DNA of 64,000 nt from an uncultured Sulfurovum sp. (GTDB lineage Bacteria > Campylobacterota > Campylobacteria > Campylobacterales > Sulfurovaceae). The notes beneath the pieces are model-generated. The model made no database searches. It was not told the DNA's origin and worked only from the letters and a program-made list of their open reading frames with translations. A program made the position numbers and the translations under genes. The stretch is taken from assembly GCA_902727855.1 (NCBI GenBank), contig CACVAS010000147.1, forward strand, positions 1-64,000, in the 5' to 3' direction. Within the stretch, counting starts at the first letter, position 1, and each line of letters starts with the position of its first letter. Shown here in pieces: positions 20,975-31,074 of the stretch.

Positions 20975-22354
20975 ATGGAATATGGAATCATCTCAATCGC
21001 TATACCACTGCTTACTATCATTTTAGCTATTATAACCAAAGATGTTATTGTCTCTCTTTTAGGGGGTATTTTTGTTGGTCTTTTGGTGTTAAATGACTTC
21101 TCTTTTTTAGACACGATTATCGCCTTTTTTGATGGCATAGTCGCACAATTCGCACAAGGTTGGATAACCAAAACCCTACTCTTTATGTTGTTTGTGGGTG
21201 CCATTATACGTATACTCTCTGACGCTGGCGCAGTTGAGCGTTTTGTAGCCTACCTGTCCTTAAAGTCTGAACGCATTGACTCACCTAAAGGTGCTATGCT
21301 TTTGGCGTACGTTATAGGTGTAGTCATTTTTATAGAATCTAGCATTACCTCAATGGTGGCAGCTACAGTTGCTAAGCCACTTTGTGACAAAAACAATGTC
21401 AGTAGAGAAAAACTCGCTTACATTTGTGACTCTACTTCTGCACCGGTATGTACTATTGTGCCACTCAATGGCTGGGGTGCTCTACTTCTAGGGCTTATTG
21501 TCGCTGCCATTGATGCGCATGTCATTGGTGGAGATGCTGTCTCTTTACTTTTAGAAGCCATTATTTTTAACTTTTATGCGTGGGTAACCCTTCTTATTGT
21601 CTTACTCGTCATTCTCTTTAACATTAACATAGGGCCTATGAAACACGCTAAGGCAAAAAAATATGAAAACAAACATGCAAATACTGATGTTAAACCCTCT
21701 CTTTGGCATATGGTGTTACCCATTGTCGTAGTTGTTGGTATGGTACCTTTAGCACTACTCTACACAGGTAAGGGAGATATCTTTGCAGGTTCTGGCTCCA
21801 CTTCTGTGTACTACGCTACTATTGTGACGCTCATTTTTATGTACTTCTATTTTGTACCTACAAAAAACATAAGCCATAAGAACTACTTTAAATCACTCTA
21901 CAACGGTATGGGTGAAATGCTACCAGTTACACTCATATTGCTTTTTGCCATTTACATAGGTGATGTCATAGGTGACCTTGGTACTGCAAAGTTCATTGCA
22001 CATCTACTCGATGGTAACATCTCCCCAATGCTCATACCTTTACTTGTATTTTTAGTCTCTTCGATGACTGCATTTGCTACAGGTACAAGCTGGGGGACGT
22101 TTAGTATTATGCTTCCTATTGCTCTGGCATTGGGTGCTACTATGGATTTACATATCCCTCTACTTATTGCAGCTGTTATGAGTGGTGGTGTTTTTGGTGA
22201 TCATACTTCACCTATATCTGATACGACCATTATTAGTTCTATGGCAGCAGGCTGTGACCACATAGAACATGTACGTACACAAATACCTTATGCGCTTATA
22301 GGTGGTGTCTTAGCTGCGGTTGCATTTTTAGTGTCAGGATGGGCAATGGTATGA
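20975..22354 (+). CDS. nhaC: Na+/H+ antiporter, NhaC family
   Basis: A 459-residue inner-membrane transporter with about a dozen hydrophobic helices. Family features include the start ISIAIPLLTIILAIITKDVI, a DSTSAPVCTIVPLNGWGALL loop and, near the end, GVFGDHTSPISDTTIISSMA. NhaC-type carriers exchange sodium for protons for pH and salt homeostasis. The gene is full length and reads from an AAGGTAGAG ribosome site that is also present in the truncated copy at 20248. Its native promoter may have been left behind by the insertion, so it may now depend on the toxin-antitoxin promoter. The next gene overlaps its stop (ATGA). Confidence 0.87.
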   Translation: MEYGIISIAIPLLTIILAIITKDVIVSLLGGIFVGLLVLNDFSFLDTIIAFFDGIVAQFAQGWITKTLLFMLFVGAIIRILSDAGAVERFVAYLSLKSERIDSPKGAMLLAYVIGVVIFIESSITSMVAATVAKPLCDKNNVSREKLAYICDSTSAPVCTIVPLNGWGALLLGLIVAAIDAHVIGGDAVSLLLEAIIFNFYAWVTLLIVLLVILFNINIGPMKHAKAKKYENKHANTDVKPSLWHMVLPIVVVVGMVPLALLYTGKGDIFAGSGSTSVYYATIVTLIFMYFYFVPTKNISHKNYFKSLYNGMGEMLPVTLILLFAIYIGDVIGDLGTAKFIAHLLDGNISPMLIPLLVFLVSSMTAFATGTSWGTFSIMLPIALALGATMDLHIPLLIAAVMSGGVFGDHTSPISDTTIISSMAAGCDHIEHVRTQIPYALIGGVLAAVAFLVSGWAMV

Positions 22355-22881
22355 CAAATATACTCAAATTTTTCTTTGGTATTGTGCTTGCACAAGTAGC
22401 TACCTATGCACTTTTTGTACTCTCACCTACTGACTCTCTTAGTAGCGTTTCTGGTATGTTACGTTTTGTGGTACCTTTACTGTTTATAGCCTTAGCACTT
22501 GCCTTTTGGTTTGCTTCTATTGCCTCGCACCATAGTAAAAACAGCTTTGTCAAAGAACGTGAAACATTACGCAAAGAGACACAACGCGACAAAGAACGCA
22601 TCATCAAAGAAGCACAACGCAATATTACTGTAGAGAGTACAAAAACCCATGCTAAAGCAAACTTTAAAGTCGGTGCAGCCTTTGCAGGTGCCTTGGGTGT
22701 TGGAGCACTTTTTGTATTTGCTCAAATGGTAACAGCTGGGCTACTTGCCCTTGCCGCCACAGGAGGTGCTATGGGTGGGTACTACATACGTTCTAAAAAA
22801 GCACAAAAAGAGAACCTTCTTTCTATAGACGCACCCCGAGATGCCCTTGAAGATGTAGAAGTCATAGAGCACAAGTCATAA
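22351..22881 (+). CDS. Hypothetical membrane protein
   Basis: About 176 residues from the ATG at 22351, which overlaps the antiporter stop (ATGA). The track start at 22339 lies further inside that gene. Two hydrophobic segments lie near the N-terminus (FFFGIVLAQVATYALFVL and FVVPLLFIALALAFWFAS). A charged, probably coiled-coil stretch follows (RETLRKETQRDKERIIKEAQ), then a glycine-rich hydrophobic pair (AGALGVGALFVFAQMV, LAATGGAMGGYYI). I do not recognise a family. Translation coupling suggests a link with the antiporter. Confidence 0.7.
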   Translation: MTNILKFFFGIVLAQVATYALFVLSPTDSLSSVSGMLRFVVPLLFIALALAFWFASIASHHSKNSFVKERETLRKETQRDKERIIKEAQRNITVESTKTHAKANFKVGAAFAGALGVGALFVFAQMVTAGLLALAATGGAMGGYYIRSKKAQKENLLSIDAPRDALEDVEVIEHKS

Positions 22882-22943
22882 GCTTATAGCCCTATAATCT
22901 CTTATTGGATATAATCTTCTCAATTTATAAAAAGAGAAAAACA

Positions 22944-24188
22944 ATGGATTTAAGTAAAGAAATATACATACCAAAACCAAGCCCACATGACCCAGATACA
23001 CATGGGCACTTTGGTGGAAACCAAGAGGGACAAGTAGGATTTGGTGGACGTTTTGTACCAGAAACGCTCATGCCAGCACTAGAACAATTACGTTTAGACT
23101 ATGAAGCTGTACGTTTTGATGAAGACTTTTGGAAAGAAGTAGACTACTACTATAAAAATTATGTTGGTCGTCCTTCTGCACTCTACTTTGCTCAGAACAT
23201 TTCAGAAGAACTAGACGCTAAAATCTATTTGAAACGTGAAGACCTTAACCATACTGGTGCACACAAAATTAACCATACTGTTGCACAAGCAGTACTGGCC
23301 AAACGTTTAGGTAAAAAGAAAATCATTGCAGAGACTGGTGCTGGACAACATGGTGTAGCCACAGCAACTGTTGCTGCACTTTTTGGTTTAGAGTGCGAAG
23401 TCTTTATGGGTGCAAAAGATGTAGCACGTCAAGAACTCAATGTCTTTCGTATGAAACTGCTAGGTGCAAAAGTACACGCTGTACAAAGTGGAAGTAAAAC
23501 ACTCAAAGATGCTATGAATGATGCCATACGCCACTGGGTTACACATGCACGTGACACCTACTACCTCATAGGTACTGTTGCAGGTCCTCACCCTTATCCT
23601 ATGATGGTACGTGACATACAAAGTATCATTGGTTGGGAAGCAAAAGCCCAACTCAATGTAGTAGAAGGTTGTTTACCTGACAAGGTCATCGCATGTATTG
23701 GTGGTGGTTCTAATGCACTGGGTATCTTTAGTCACTTTTTAGCAGACTCAAGTGTTGAGTGTATAGGTATAGAAGCTGGTGGTGAAGGACTCAATGGAAA
23801 GCATGGCTGTTCTCTTGAAAAAGGAAGTCCAGGTGTACTCCATGGACAACTCTCTTACCTCCTTCAAGATGAAGATGGTCAAGTACAAGAAGCACATTCC
23901 ATTTCTGCGGGGTTAGACTACCCAGGTATTGGTCCAGAACATGCATATTTGAAAGATGAAAATGTTGTCACCTATGACCATATTACCGATGATGAAGCGA
24001 TGGATGCATTTGTATGGCTATCACAAAAAGAAGGGATTATTCCTGCTTTTGAAAGCTCTCATGCCATTGCCTACCTCAAGAAAATGAAACCAGCAGAGCT
24101 AAAAGGCAAAACCATACTCATCAATCTGTCAGGACGTGGTGATAAAGATATGATACAAGCACAAGATATTTTAAAAGATAAATTTTAG
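22944..24188 (+). CDS. trpB: Tryptophan synthase beta subunit
   Basis: TrpB condenses indole with serine using pyridoxal phosphate. From the ATG at 22944 (AAAGAG ribosome site) the protein has 414 residues and begins [18 protein letters not shown]. The PLP lysine lies in [17 protein letters not shown] (Lys of HKIN, about residue 100). The phosphate-binding [12 protein letters not shown] and the C-terminal LSGRGDKD are intact. The track extends the frame 13 codons upstream without support. No other trp gene is adjacent, so it is a stand-alone trpB here. A hairpin terminator follows. Confidence 0.94.
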   Translation: MDLSKEIYIPKPSPHDPDTHGHFGGNQEGQVGFGGRFVPETLMPALEQLRLDYEAVRFDEDFWKEVDYYYKNYVGRPSALYFAQNISEELDAKIYLKREDLNHTGAHKINHTVAQAVLAKRLGKKKIIAETGAGQHGVATATVAALFGLECEVFMGAKDVARQELNVFRMKLLGAKVHAVQSGSKTLKDAMNDAIRHWVTHARDTYYLIGTVAGPHPYPMMVRDIQSIIGWEAKAQLNVVEGCLPDKVIACIGGGSNALGIFSHFLADSSVECIGIEAGGEGLNGKHGCSLEKGSPGVLHGQLSYLLQDEDGQVQEAHSISAGLDYPGIGPEHAYLKDENVVTYDHITDDEAMDAFVWLSQKEGIIPAFESSHAIAYLKKMKPAELKGKTILINLSGRGDKDMIQAQDILKDKF

Positions 24189-24195
24189 AAGAAGT

Positions 24196-24224
24196 TTTTG
24201 AGACCCTTTTACAGAGTCTCAAAA
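24196..24224 (+). terminator. Hairpin terminator after trpB
   Basis: TTTTGAGAC and GTCTCAAAA form a perfect nine-base stem across an 11-base loop, eight bases after the trpB stop. Because each arm carries an A or T run, it can act in both directions, ending trpB and the convergent gene at 24241. Confidence 0.7.
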
Positions 24225-24240
24225 GTATGAAGTGTTAAGA

Positions 24241-24981
24241 TTATTTATATTGTAATGTAAATGAACCTTGTTTTGATGATGCTACCTCTATAGTATAGAC
24301 ACCTTTTGCTAACTTTTTTTGTAACCTAGTTACTTTCTTAGCTTTGCCTGACTGTTTTACAATATTGCCATCACTGTCTTTTATCGCAAGTCTATGTCTT
24401 TTATTAGATCTTGAAATAAATTTTACACGTTGTTTTTTCGTAAGTGTAAATTCATACACTTGAGTTTCACCCCATGTACCATCTTCGGTTGTACCTTTTT
24501 CTATGGTCTGAACCGATGTGTTACCTTCAGCAATAAGTCTATAGGCAGACACTTCTGCATCACCACCTGTAATGTCACCAGCTAGCATATTGATAATAAA
24601 TCCACCATATTCACCAGCTGTCAATGGCTCTATAGGCATAGAGACCAAAAGTCTTGCATCCCCAGGAATAGTCTTATTTTGTACAAACAAAAGTTCATTT
24701 TCATCTTGAATAACTTCAAAGTACGTGAGTAAATCCCCCGACAACAAACTTAAATCATTATTTTTCACTTTCACCTGACTTAATGACATAACAAGTTGTA
24801 TATTTTCACTTTCATCAACATCAATTTCATTTCTTTCAGAAAAACCAACACGTAATACACCTTCTTCTCCCATTGTCAATGGCGTGACATAAGGTTGAAA
24901 GAAACTTAAATAACTACCTGCATTTACAAAACTTGTAACAGCTAAGAGTGCTATTACAGTCAATTTGTTTACTATTTTCAT
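24241..24981 (-). CDS. Secreted protein with C-terminal PPC-like beta domain
   Basis: A 246-residue protein with a signal peptide (KLTVIALLAVTSFVNAGSYL). The C-terminal 85 residues, from WGETQVYEFTLTKKQRVKFI to KGVYTIEVASSKQGSFTLQY, have the strand pattern of bacterial pre-peptidase C-terminal (PPC) domains. Those domains are usually found on secreted enzymes. The middle part (LTAGEYGGFIINMLAGDITG) is unrecognised. Probably periplasmic or exported. Function unknown. Confidence 0.6.
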   Translation of the reverse strand: MKIVNKLTVIALLAVTSFVNAGSYLSFFQPYVTPLTMGEEGVLRVGFSERNEIDVDESENIQLVMSLSQVKVKNNDLSLLSGDLLTYFEVIQDENELLFVQNKTIPGDARLLVSMPIEPLTAGEYGGFIINMLAGDITGGDAEVSAYRLIAEGNTSVQTIEKGTTEDGTWGETQVYEFTLTKKQRVKFISRSNKRHRLAIKDSDGNIVKQSGKAKKVTRLQKKLAKGVYTIEVASSKQGSFTLQYK

Positions 24982-25135
24982 GTTTGAGCCTTTTATTTTA
25001 TTTTTTTATTTAGCTATTCTAATACCCTTTCATTATACAAAGTTATTCTTAAAAAAATATATGACATATTTACCAATAATTTGATATACTCTACTTCAAA
25101 AACCCTTTATATCATGTAAAGAATTAAGGCACATA

Positions 25136-26611
25136 ATGAACTTGGAACTTACCATAGCAAAAACGAATGAAATCAAATCAGACATAGAAGTTATCTTTGT
25201 TATTGACAACAATTTAAAACACCACTTTGTCCAAGACAAGAAACTCTTAAAAAAATCTGGATTCTCTTCTTCTCAAGATGAGACTTGTTTACTTGTGAGT
25301 AAAAATAGACTCTATGTTGGTGTAAGTACACTTGAAAGTAAAAATCTCCGTACAGCTGCTGCAAGTGCTTGTAAAACACTTCTAGGTACTAAATATAAGA
25401 GTATTAAAGTGGCTAGCTATACCAACAAAGGATGTACTTACGCAATGAGAGCTATGGTGGAAGGTTTTATACTAGGTGCTTATAGATTTGAAAATTACAA
25501 AAGCAAGAAAAATGAAAGTAAAATAACACACATTTCCATTTCCCTTGAAGAGTATAACAATGTAACTTTAGATATTGAAAAAATATCACAACAAGTTCAT
25601 AAAGCACAGATTATTGCAGATGCAACAAACTTTACACGTGATATTGTCAACACTCCACCTGAAGACTGTTATCCAGATGTTATGGCAAGTATCGCAGAAA
25701 ATATTGCGAAAGACACAGGTTTAGATTGCCATATACTTAAACCTAAAAAACTTAAAAAAGAGAAGATGGAGACACTTTTAGCTGTTGCACGTGCAAGCCG
25801 TCACGCACCAAGAGTAATTCATCTTGTTCATAAACCTAAGAATACTAAACAAAAACCAACAAAAGTTGTCACACTGGTAGGTAAAGGTCTTACGTATGAT
25901 TCTGGTGGTTTAAGTTTAAAACCTGCAGATTTTATGGTAAACATGAAATCTGACAAGGGTGGTGGTTCTGCAGTGTTAGGTATTATGAAAGCTGTTGCAG
26001 AACTTGACCTACCTATCGAAGTACATGGCTTTGTAGGTGCTGTTGAAAATATGATAGGTGGTGATGCCTACAAGCCAGATGATGTTCTTGTCGCTAAAAA
26101 TGGTAAAACCATTGAAATACGTAACACAGACGCAGAAGGTAGGTTAGTCCTAGCAGATGTACTATGTTATGCACAACAAGAGGTAAAATCTGATTATCTG
26201 TTTGACTTTGCTACACTTACAGGTGCTTCTGTTGTCGCTGTTGGACACTATACATCATCTATTATGGGACACAACAAAGAAGTACAAAACCTTGTTGTCA
26301 ACGAAGCACATCATGCAGGTGAACTTGCTACTGCACTCGACTTCAACCCCTACTTAAAGAAGACAATTAAATCTGAAATAGCCGATATATGCAACATCTC
26401 AAATACACGTTATGGTGGTGCTATTACTGCTGGACAGTTCCTATCTGAATTTGTAGACAAAAAACATACTGAGAAATGGGCACATATTGATATTGCAGGG
26501 CCTGCATTTGTTGAGCACGCTTGGGGGGAAAACCCACATGGTGCATCAGGTGCTGGCGTAAGAATGATGGTAAAACTCCTCGAAAATTTATCAAAAAAGT
26601 CAGCAAAATAA
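25136..26611 (+). CDS. pepA: Leucyl aminopeptidase (M17)
   Basis: A 491-residue cytosolic metallo-aminopeptidase that removes N-terminal residues from peptides. The catalytic domain is intact. LVGKGLTYDSGGLSLKPADF holds the first metal ligands, MKSDKGGGSAVLG the catalytic lysine region, and NTDAEGRLVLADVL (about residues 333-346) is the family signature. The N-terminal domain (1 to about 150) is more divergent, as usual. It starts a co-directional run with the lipoprotein gene at 26624, which begins 12 bases after its stop. Confidence 0.93.
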   Translation: MNLELTIAKTNEIKSDIEVIFVIDNNLKHHFVQDKKLLKKSGFSSSQDETCLLVSKNRLYVGVSTLESKNLRTAAASACKTLLGTKYKSIKVASYTNKGCTYAMRAMVEGFILGAYRFENYKSKKNESKITHISISLEEYNNVTLDIEKISQQVHKAQIIADATNFTRDIVNTPPEDCYPDVMASIAENIAKDTGLDCHILKPKKLKKEKMETLLAVARASRHAPRVIHLVHKPKNTKQKPTKVVTLVGKGLTYDSGGLSLKPADFMVNMKSDKGGGSAVLGIMKAVAELDLPIEVHGFVGAVENMIGGDAYKPDDVLVAKNGKTIEIRNTDAEGRLVLADVLCYAQQEVKSDYLFDFATLTGASVVAVGHYTSSIMGHNKEVQNLVVNEAHHAGELATALDFNPYLKKTIKSEIADICNISNTRYGGAITAGQFLSEFVDKKHTEKWAHIDIAGPAFVEHAWGENPHGASGAGVRMMVKLLENLSKKSAK

Positions 26612-26623
26612 AAGGTATGATTG

Positions 26624-27691
26624 ATGCATAAAAAGTCTCTTTTATTTTCATTGTCTGGTATCATGATACTCACTTCAGGTTGTTATGAACGTGGTAAAAT
26701 TAATCCTAATATTAATACCAATAAATCTAAAAAAGCACCAAAAAAAGAAGAAATAGCATATGATTTTCCCCTCTTGAAAATCACAGCTAACCCTACAGCT
26801 TCTGAGGATAATAAGAATCTAGCGTCAATAAGACCTACAGCAATAAAAGAAGATATGCCGGTACCATCCAGACAACTTGAAACATTGCCAACTGTCAAGC
26901 CATTAAGTGGCATCACACAACCTGTTCCTAAACCTAAACTGGTTCAAAATGATCGCTCTAATACAACCTTAAACACATCAAATATAGTACCCAAAAAACA
27001 AGTCATAAAAAAGAAAAAAACATCTACCAAAGAAAAACCTTTTTATTTAAAAAATACATTAAGTGGGTTTACCTTAAAAAATATACCTATTATCAATACA
27101 GTCGTACCAAAGAAATCAAAAATAAATCACCCTAGAATTAAACAATCTATAAAAGCAAAAGCTATGAGAAGTTCGCAAAACTCTCCTACACATTCTAGGG
27201 TAGTACAAAGAACTGATGTCCCAACAACTCAGATGGCAAAGAGTGACAATCAAACATATGTAAATACATCGGCTAATCAAGCCTCTCAAGAGTTCACCGG
27301 TGGACAAGCGAGTGATAGACTCGATATGGGATTAATGCAAATTGATTTACATGGTGACTTTACCTCTTTGACACTTGGAAGCTATGAGTGGGGAGGTTAT
27401 AATGTTGCACCTATCAATAAGTCACCTTTAACAGGACTCTACCGCTTTAAGTATGAACCGTATAACAATCGTATTGTAGGTACTATTGAAGGATATAAGT
27501 CTTTTTCATCACTCATTAACAGTCAAAGTGAACTCTTTAATAAAAGTAATCTTATTGATGTTATTTATATAGATAGGTATATTGGAAAAGATAAAATAAA
27601 ATTTATTGTAGAACTTTCCAAAAAAGTGAAGTTAAGTATTACAGATTTGCAAGATCCTGGTAGAATCATTATTAATCTCTATCCAGATTAA
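26624..27691 (+). CDS. Lipoprotein with C-terminal AMIN-like domain
   Basis: A 355-residue exported protein. The N-terminus MHKKSLLFSLSGIMILTSGC is a lipoprotein signal with the lipobox LTSGC. The ATG at 26624 has AAAGG eight bases upstream; the track adds an upstream TTG codon. A long, low-complexity, lysine- and proline-rich linker (about residues 25-220) follows. The C-terminal 120 residues end DLQDPGRIIINLYPD. This resembles the AMIN domain, which directs proteins to peptidoglycan or septal sites. No enzymatic domain is present. Probably a periplasmic cell-wall-associated protein. Confidence 0.6.
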   Translation: MHKKSLLFSLSGIMILTSGCYERGKINPNINTNKSKKAPKKEEIAYDFPLLKITANPTASEDNKNLASIRPTAIKEDMPVPSRQLETLPTVKPLSGITQPVPKPKLVQNDRSNTTLNTSNIVPKKQVIKKKKTSTKEKPFYLKNTLSGFTLKNIPIINTVVPKKSKINHPRIKQSIKAKAMRSSQNSPTHSRVVQRTDVPTTQMAKSDNQTYVNTSANQASQEFTGGQASDRLDMGLMQIDLHGDFTSLTLGSYEWGGYNVAPINKSPLTGLYRFKYEPYNNRIVGTIEGYKSFSSLINSQSELFNKSNLIDVIYIDRYIGKDKIKFIVELSKKVKLSITDLQDPGRIIINLYPD

Positions 27692-27713
27692 TAAACCTAT
27701 CAACTCAATGTTA

Positions 27714-28856
27714 CTACTTTGCATTTAAATGCAAAGTATGCTTATCCTGATCAATGTAAAAGTTAAACTTTTTCAAAAAATTCATACCAAGTAATCCATC
27801 AACACCTTCTCTCTTAAAAGGTGCCACAGTGACCTTAATGTCTGAGAGTTCTAAATTTCCAACCCTCATGCTTGAAGCTTTAGAAAGTTTAGCAGCTATG
27901 TCATTTCCTGCTGTTTGCAATATTAAATCATCTCTTAACACTTCTAACATGGATGCTTTGTCTTCATCTATAAATATATATGTAGCACCTGTATCTAACA
28001 AAAGATTAAATGATGTGCCATCTAAAACAACATTGACCACATAATGTGCACCACGTTTTTCTAAAGGGATGCTATAATCATAACTTTCTTCTTCATTTTT
28101 CTCTATTGATTCTAAAAGAGTCTTTGCATTTTGTTCATACGTTTCGTCATACTGTAAAGTATGTAACAATACACTTGCCTCATCCGTTTTATCTAAATGC
28201 ATAAAAATTTGTGCCAATTTAAAAGCGTAAAAACTTTGTGAATCATCATAGGCTATCATCTCTTCTAAAAAAGCAATGAGTAGTCCAAACTCTTCACCTT
28301 CCATGAGCATATCTATGTACTTTTTAGAGGTTACATTTAGTTGTGTCTGTAGTCTTTTATCTTCACGTTCTGAAACGTAATTCTCTTTTGCATCTATAAT
28401 ATGCTTAATAGCCTTAGCAAACTCTTTTTCTTTAATATATGTTTCAATCATCAGTTTACCCACACTGCTTTGTGTGACATTGTCTAAAAATACCTGCATA
28501 TACTCCAGTGCTAAAGTTGGCTTACCATTGGCAAGTGTAGCCAAATATGTTTCTATTTTTTTCATATTTATATCTGTACTATGGTCTAAATAAAACGAAA
28601 GCGCATCATAAAATCTATGTTGTGATAAAAGTACATCAAGAGTCATAGTTTTTGGAGGTTTATACACATGTTCTTCTATAGGTTGACTATAAGAGATTTT
28701 TTGAAACTCATTGGTATGTTTTTTTGCATTTTTATTATGCTCAATCTTTTCGGGTATCTCTTTTTTTTCTTGTGTCGGTAGTGTTATGCTAAAATAATCT
28801 TTAGACAAATAAGCCACAAGTAAAAGTAGAATCGCAATTAATATATTTTTAATCAT
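27714..28856 (-). CDS. Retropepsin-like aspartic protease with TPR-like helices
   Basis: A 380-residue protein with an N-terminal membrane anchor or signal (NILIAILLLLVAYLSKDYF). A helical, repeat-like middle is compatible with TPR-type folds (about residues 70-265). The C-terminal single-domain aspartyl protease has LLLDTGATYIFIDED (about residues 287-301) as active site and DGLLGMNFLKKFNFYID as the second family element. Such retropepsin-like domains act as homodimers, probably in the periplasm here. Substrate unknown. Confidence 0.72.
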   Translation of the reverse strand: MIKNILIAILLLLVAYLSKDYFSITLPTQEKKEIPEKIEHNKNAKKHTNEFQKISYSQPIEEHVYKPPKTMTLDVLLSQHRFYDALSFYLDHSTDINMKKIETYLATLANGKPTLALEYMQVFLDNVTQSSVGKLMIETYIKEKEFAKAIKHIIDAKENYVSEREDKRLQTQLNVTSKKYIDMLMEGEEFGLLIAFLEEMIAYDDSQSFYAFKLAQIFMHLDKTDEASVLLHTLQYDETYEQNAKTLLESIEKNEEESYDYSIPLEKRGAHYVVNVVLDGTSFNLLLDTGATYIFIDEDKASMLEVLRDDLILQTAGNDIAAKLSKASSMRVGNLELSDIKVTVAPFKREGVDGLLGMNFLKKFNFYIDQDKHTLHLNAK

Positions 28857-28996
28857 AAATTATTTTAGCTAAGATTGTTTAATCAGAGGGTTCAATATAC
28901 GTTTAACTAGATTATATTTACAAGATATAACCCCATTTTCACCAACATTACGATAAAATCACGCTTAATTAGATTAATGTATTGTAAGGAAATATC

Positions 28997-30100
28997 ATGG
29001 GACTAGGCATCGGACTTGTAGGACTACCAAATGTAGGAAAATCTACAACTTTTAACGCACTCACCAAAGCACAAAATGCAGAGTCTGCAAACTACCCATT
29101 CTGTACTATTGAACCCAACAAGGCGGTGGTTCCTGTACCAGACAAGCGTATAGATACACTCGCCCAAATTGTAAAACCTGAAAAAGTACAATACTCAACA
29201 CTTGATTTTGTAGATATTGCTGGACTGGTTGCAGGTGCAAGTAAAGGTGAAGGTTTAGGTAACAAGTTTCTAGGTAATATACGTGAGACTGAAGTTATTT
29301 TACATATTGTACGATGTTTTGAAGACCCGAATATCGTACATACTGAAGGTACAATAGATCCTATACGTGATGTGGAAATCATAGAACAAGAGTTACTCTT
29401 TTCAGATATCGATGCAGTCATTAAACGTGTAGAGATGCTCAAGAAAAAAGCAAAAGGCAATGACAAAGACGCAAAAATGCAACTAGAAGTGGCAGAGGCA
29501 CTTTTAGAACATATAGAAAATGGTGCACCTGTTTCGACCTTTGATGACAAAGAATCTGATGGATTCATTGCTATGAATAGAGAGTTACGTTTACTGACAT
29601 CAAAGCCTATTATCTATGGTGCAAATGTTGATGAAGATGGTCTTGTAGATGATAATGAATTTGTACAAAAACTTAAAGCGTATGCCAATGAACGTAACTC
29701 TGAAGTCATTAAGCTTTGTGCAAAAGTGGAAGAAGACATGGTAGACTTTGATGACGATGAGAGAGATGAAATGCTTGCAGACCTTGGCGTCAAAGAGTCT
29801 GGACTAGAGCAAATCATACACAGAGGCTTTGACAAACTAGGACTTCAGTCTTACTTTACTGCGGGTGTAAAAGAAGTACGTGCGTGGACTATTCGTCAAG
29901 GTACTACCGCACCTAAAGCAGCAGCAGTCATACACAATGACTTTGAAAAAGGTTTCATACGTGCAGAGGTCATAGGTTATGAAGACTATGTAGAGTTTGG
30001 TGGAGAAAATGGTGCCAAAGATGCTGGCAAACATAGGCTAGAAGGTAAAGAGTACATTGTCCAAGATGGCGATGTCATGCACTTTAGATTTAACGTATAA
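28997..30100 (+). CDS. ychF: Ribosome-binding ATPase/GTPase YchF
   Basis: A 367-residue member of the universally conserved Obg-like family. The Walker A is GLVGLPNVGKSTTFNALTKA (about residues 7-26). VDIAGLVAGASKGEGLGNKF is switch II, and the C-terminal TGS-type domain has FTAGVKEVRAWTIRQG and EGKEYIVQDGDVMHFRF. YchF binds ribosomes and preferentially hydrolyses ATP in studied members. Length and motifs are complete. AAGGAA precedes the ATG. Confidence 0.96.
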   Translation: MGLGIGLVGLPNVGKSTTFNALTKAQNAESANYPFCTIEPNKAVVPVPDKRIDTLAQIVKPEKVQYSTLDFVDIAGLVAGASKGEGLGNKFLGNIRETEVILHIVRCFEDPNIVHTEGTIDPIRDVEIIEQELLFSDIDAVIKRVEMLKKKAKGNDKDAKMQLEVAEALLEHIENGAPVSTFDDKESDGFIAMNRELRLLTSKPIIYGANVDEDGLVDDNEFVQKLKAYANERNSEVIKLCAKVEEDMVDFDDDERDEMLADLGVKESGLEQIIHRGFDKLGLQSYFTAGVKEVRAWTIRQGTTAPKAAAVIHNDFEKGFIRAEVIGYEDYVEFGGENGAKDAGKHRLEGKEYIVQDGDVMHFRFNV

Positions 30101-30120
30101 AATTACAAATGGAGCATTTT

Positions 30121-30591
30121 ATGAAAAATTTATTACTTGGTTTGATGACTTTTATTTTGATGTTTATATTTTCAGGATGTGAAAATAAAAAAGGGACTTT
30201 TTTAGAAATAGTCAATAGTCAAAACTCCCATGAACAATCTGTATTGAAACTTCAAAATATCATTAGAGATCAAGGACTAACACTGTTTGATACTATTGAC
30301 CATCAAGCCAATGCTACTACAGTTAAACTGGACTTAAAACCTACAACTGTTGTGGTGTTTGGTAATCCTAAGATGGGTACAGTACTTATGAACTGTAATC
30401 CTACTATGGGATTAGAGTTACCTCTACGTATCCTTATATCAACAGATTATGAAGGGCTTACTACCTTTACCTATACGAACCCTGAGTACTGGTCACTTAA
30501 ACACAATATTAAAGACAAAAATTGTCTCAGTATTTTACAAAAAGCCAAAGGTGCATTAGCAGATTTAACAGAAAAGTCGAGTCAGAAGTAG
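30121..30591 (+). CDS. Lipoprotein, DUF302 family
   Basis: About 156 residues from the ATG at 30121, with GGAG at a good distance. The signal LLLGLMTFILMFIFSGCENK ends in a lipobox (FSGC). The mature part (VLKLQNIIRDQGLTLFDTID through TTVVVFGNPKMGTVLMNCNP and LPLRILI) matches the DUF302 fold, a small periplasmic domain of unknown function. The track start at 30109 adds four unlikely residues. It is co-directional with ychF and the next two genes. Confidence 0.75.
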   Translation: MKNLLLGLMTFILMFIFSGCENKKGTFLEIVNSQNSHEQSVLKLQNIIRDQGLTLFDTIDHQANATTVKLDLKPTTVVVFGNPKMGTVLMNCNPTMGLELPLRILISTDYEGLTTFTYTNPEYWSLKHNIKDKNCLSILQKAKGALADLTEKSSQK

Positions 30592-30595
30592 TTTT

Positions 30596-31069
30596 ATGAT
30601 AATGCCTACAAATGAAATACTTTATCGTATACAAAAGGCTCTATCACTTTCACCTGAAGAGATGTTAGAGGCCTATGCACTAGAGTCTTACAAAATGAGT
30701 GAAACAAACTTACAACAACTACTTAAGCGAAGACAAGATAAAAATTTTCAACTTTGTTCTTATGAAGAACTAGGTGTCTTTTTAGATGGTCTTGTCACAC
30801 TGAAGCGTGGCCCATCATCACAAAAACAGGCAAATAAAGAAGCTGTTGAACTTACCAATAATCTTATACTCAAAAAACTACGTGTCGCACTACAATTAAA
30901 AGAGTCAGAAACTGAAATTATTTTTGGTCTTGCAGATGTGGAACTTACAAAACAGCAACTTGCCTCTTTGTTTCGTAAAGAAAACCATAAAAACTTTAAA
31001 CCTTGTTCTACTGAATTACTATTAGCATTTATAGAGGGTCTAGATGAATACTATTATGATGGTGAATAG
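30596..31069 (+). CDS. DUF1456 family protein (YehS-like)
   Basis: A 157-residue cytoplasmic protein made of two similar helical repeats. The first is NEILYRIQKALSLSPEEMLE to CSYEELGVFLDGLVTLKRG. The second is LILKKLRVALQLKESETEI to CSTELLLAFIEGLDEYYY. This duplicated pattern is the DUF1456/YehS family, of unknown function. It follows the lipoprotein by only four bases. The start could also be the ATG two codons later. Confidence 0.82.
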   Translation: MIMPTNEILYRIQKALSLSPEEMLEAYALESYKMSETNLQQLLKRRQDKNFQLCSYEELGVFLDGLVTLKRGPSSQKQANKEAVELTNNLILKKLRVALQLKESETEIIFGLADVELTKQQLASLFRKENHKNFKPCSTELLLAFIEGLDEYYYDGE

Positions 31070-31074
31070 ATCTG

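Noticed and set aside
28829-30034. Minus-strand ORFs of 65-158 aa opposite ychF
   Set aside because: Serine-rich antisense readings of a highly conserved gene; no start signals or homology.
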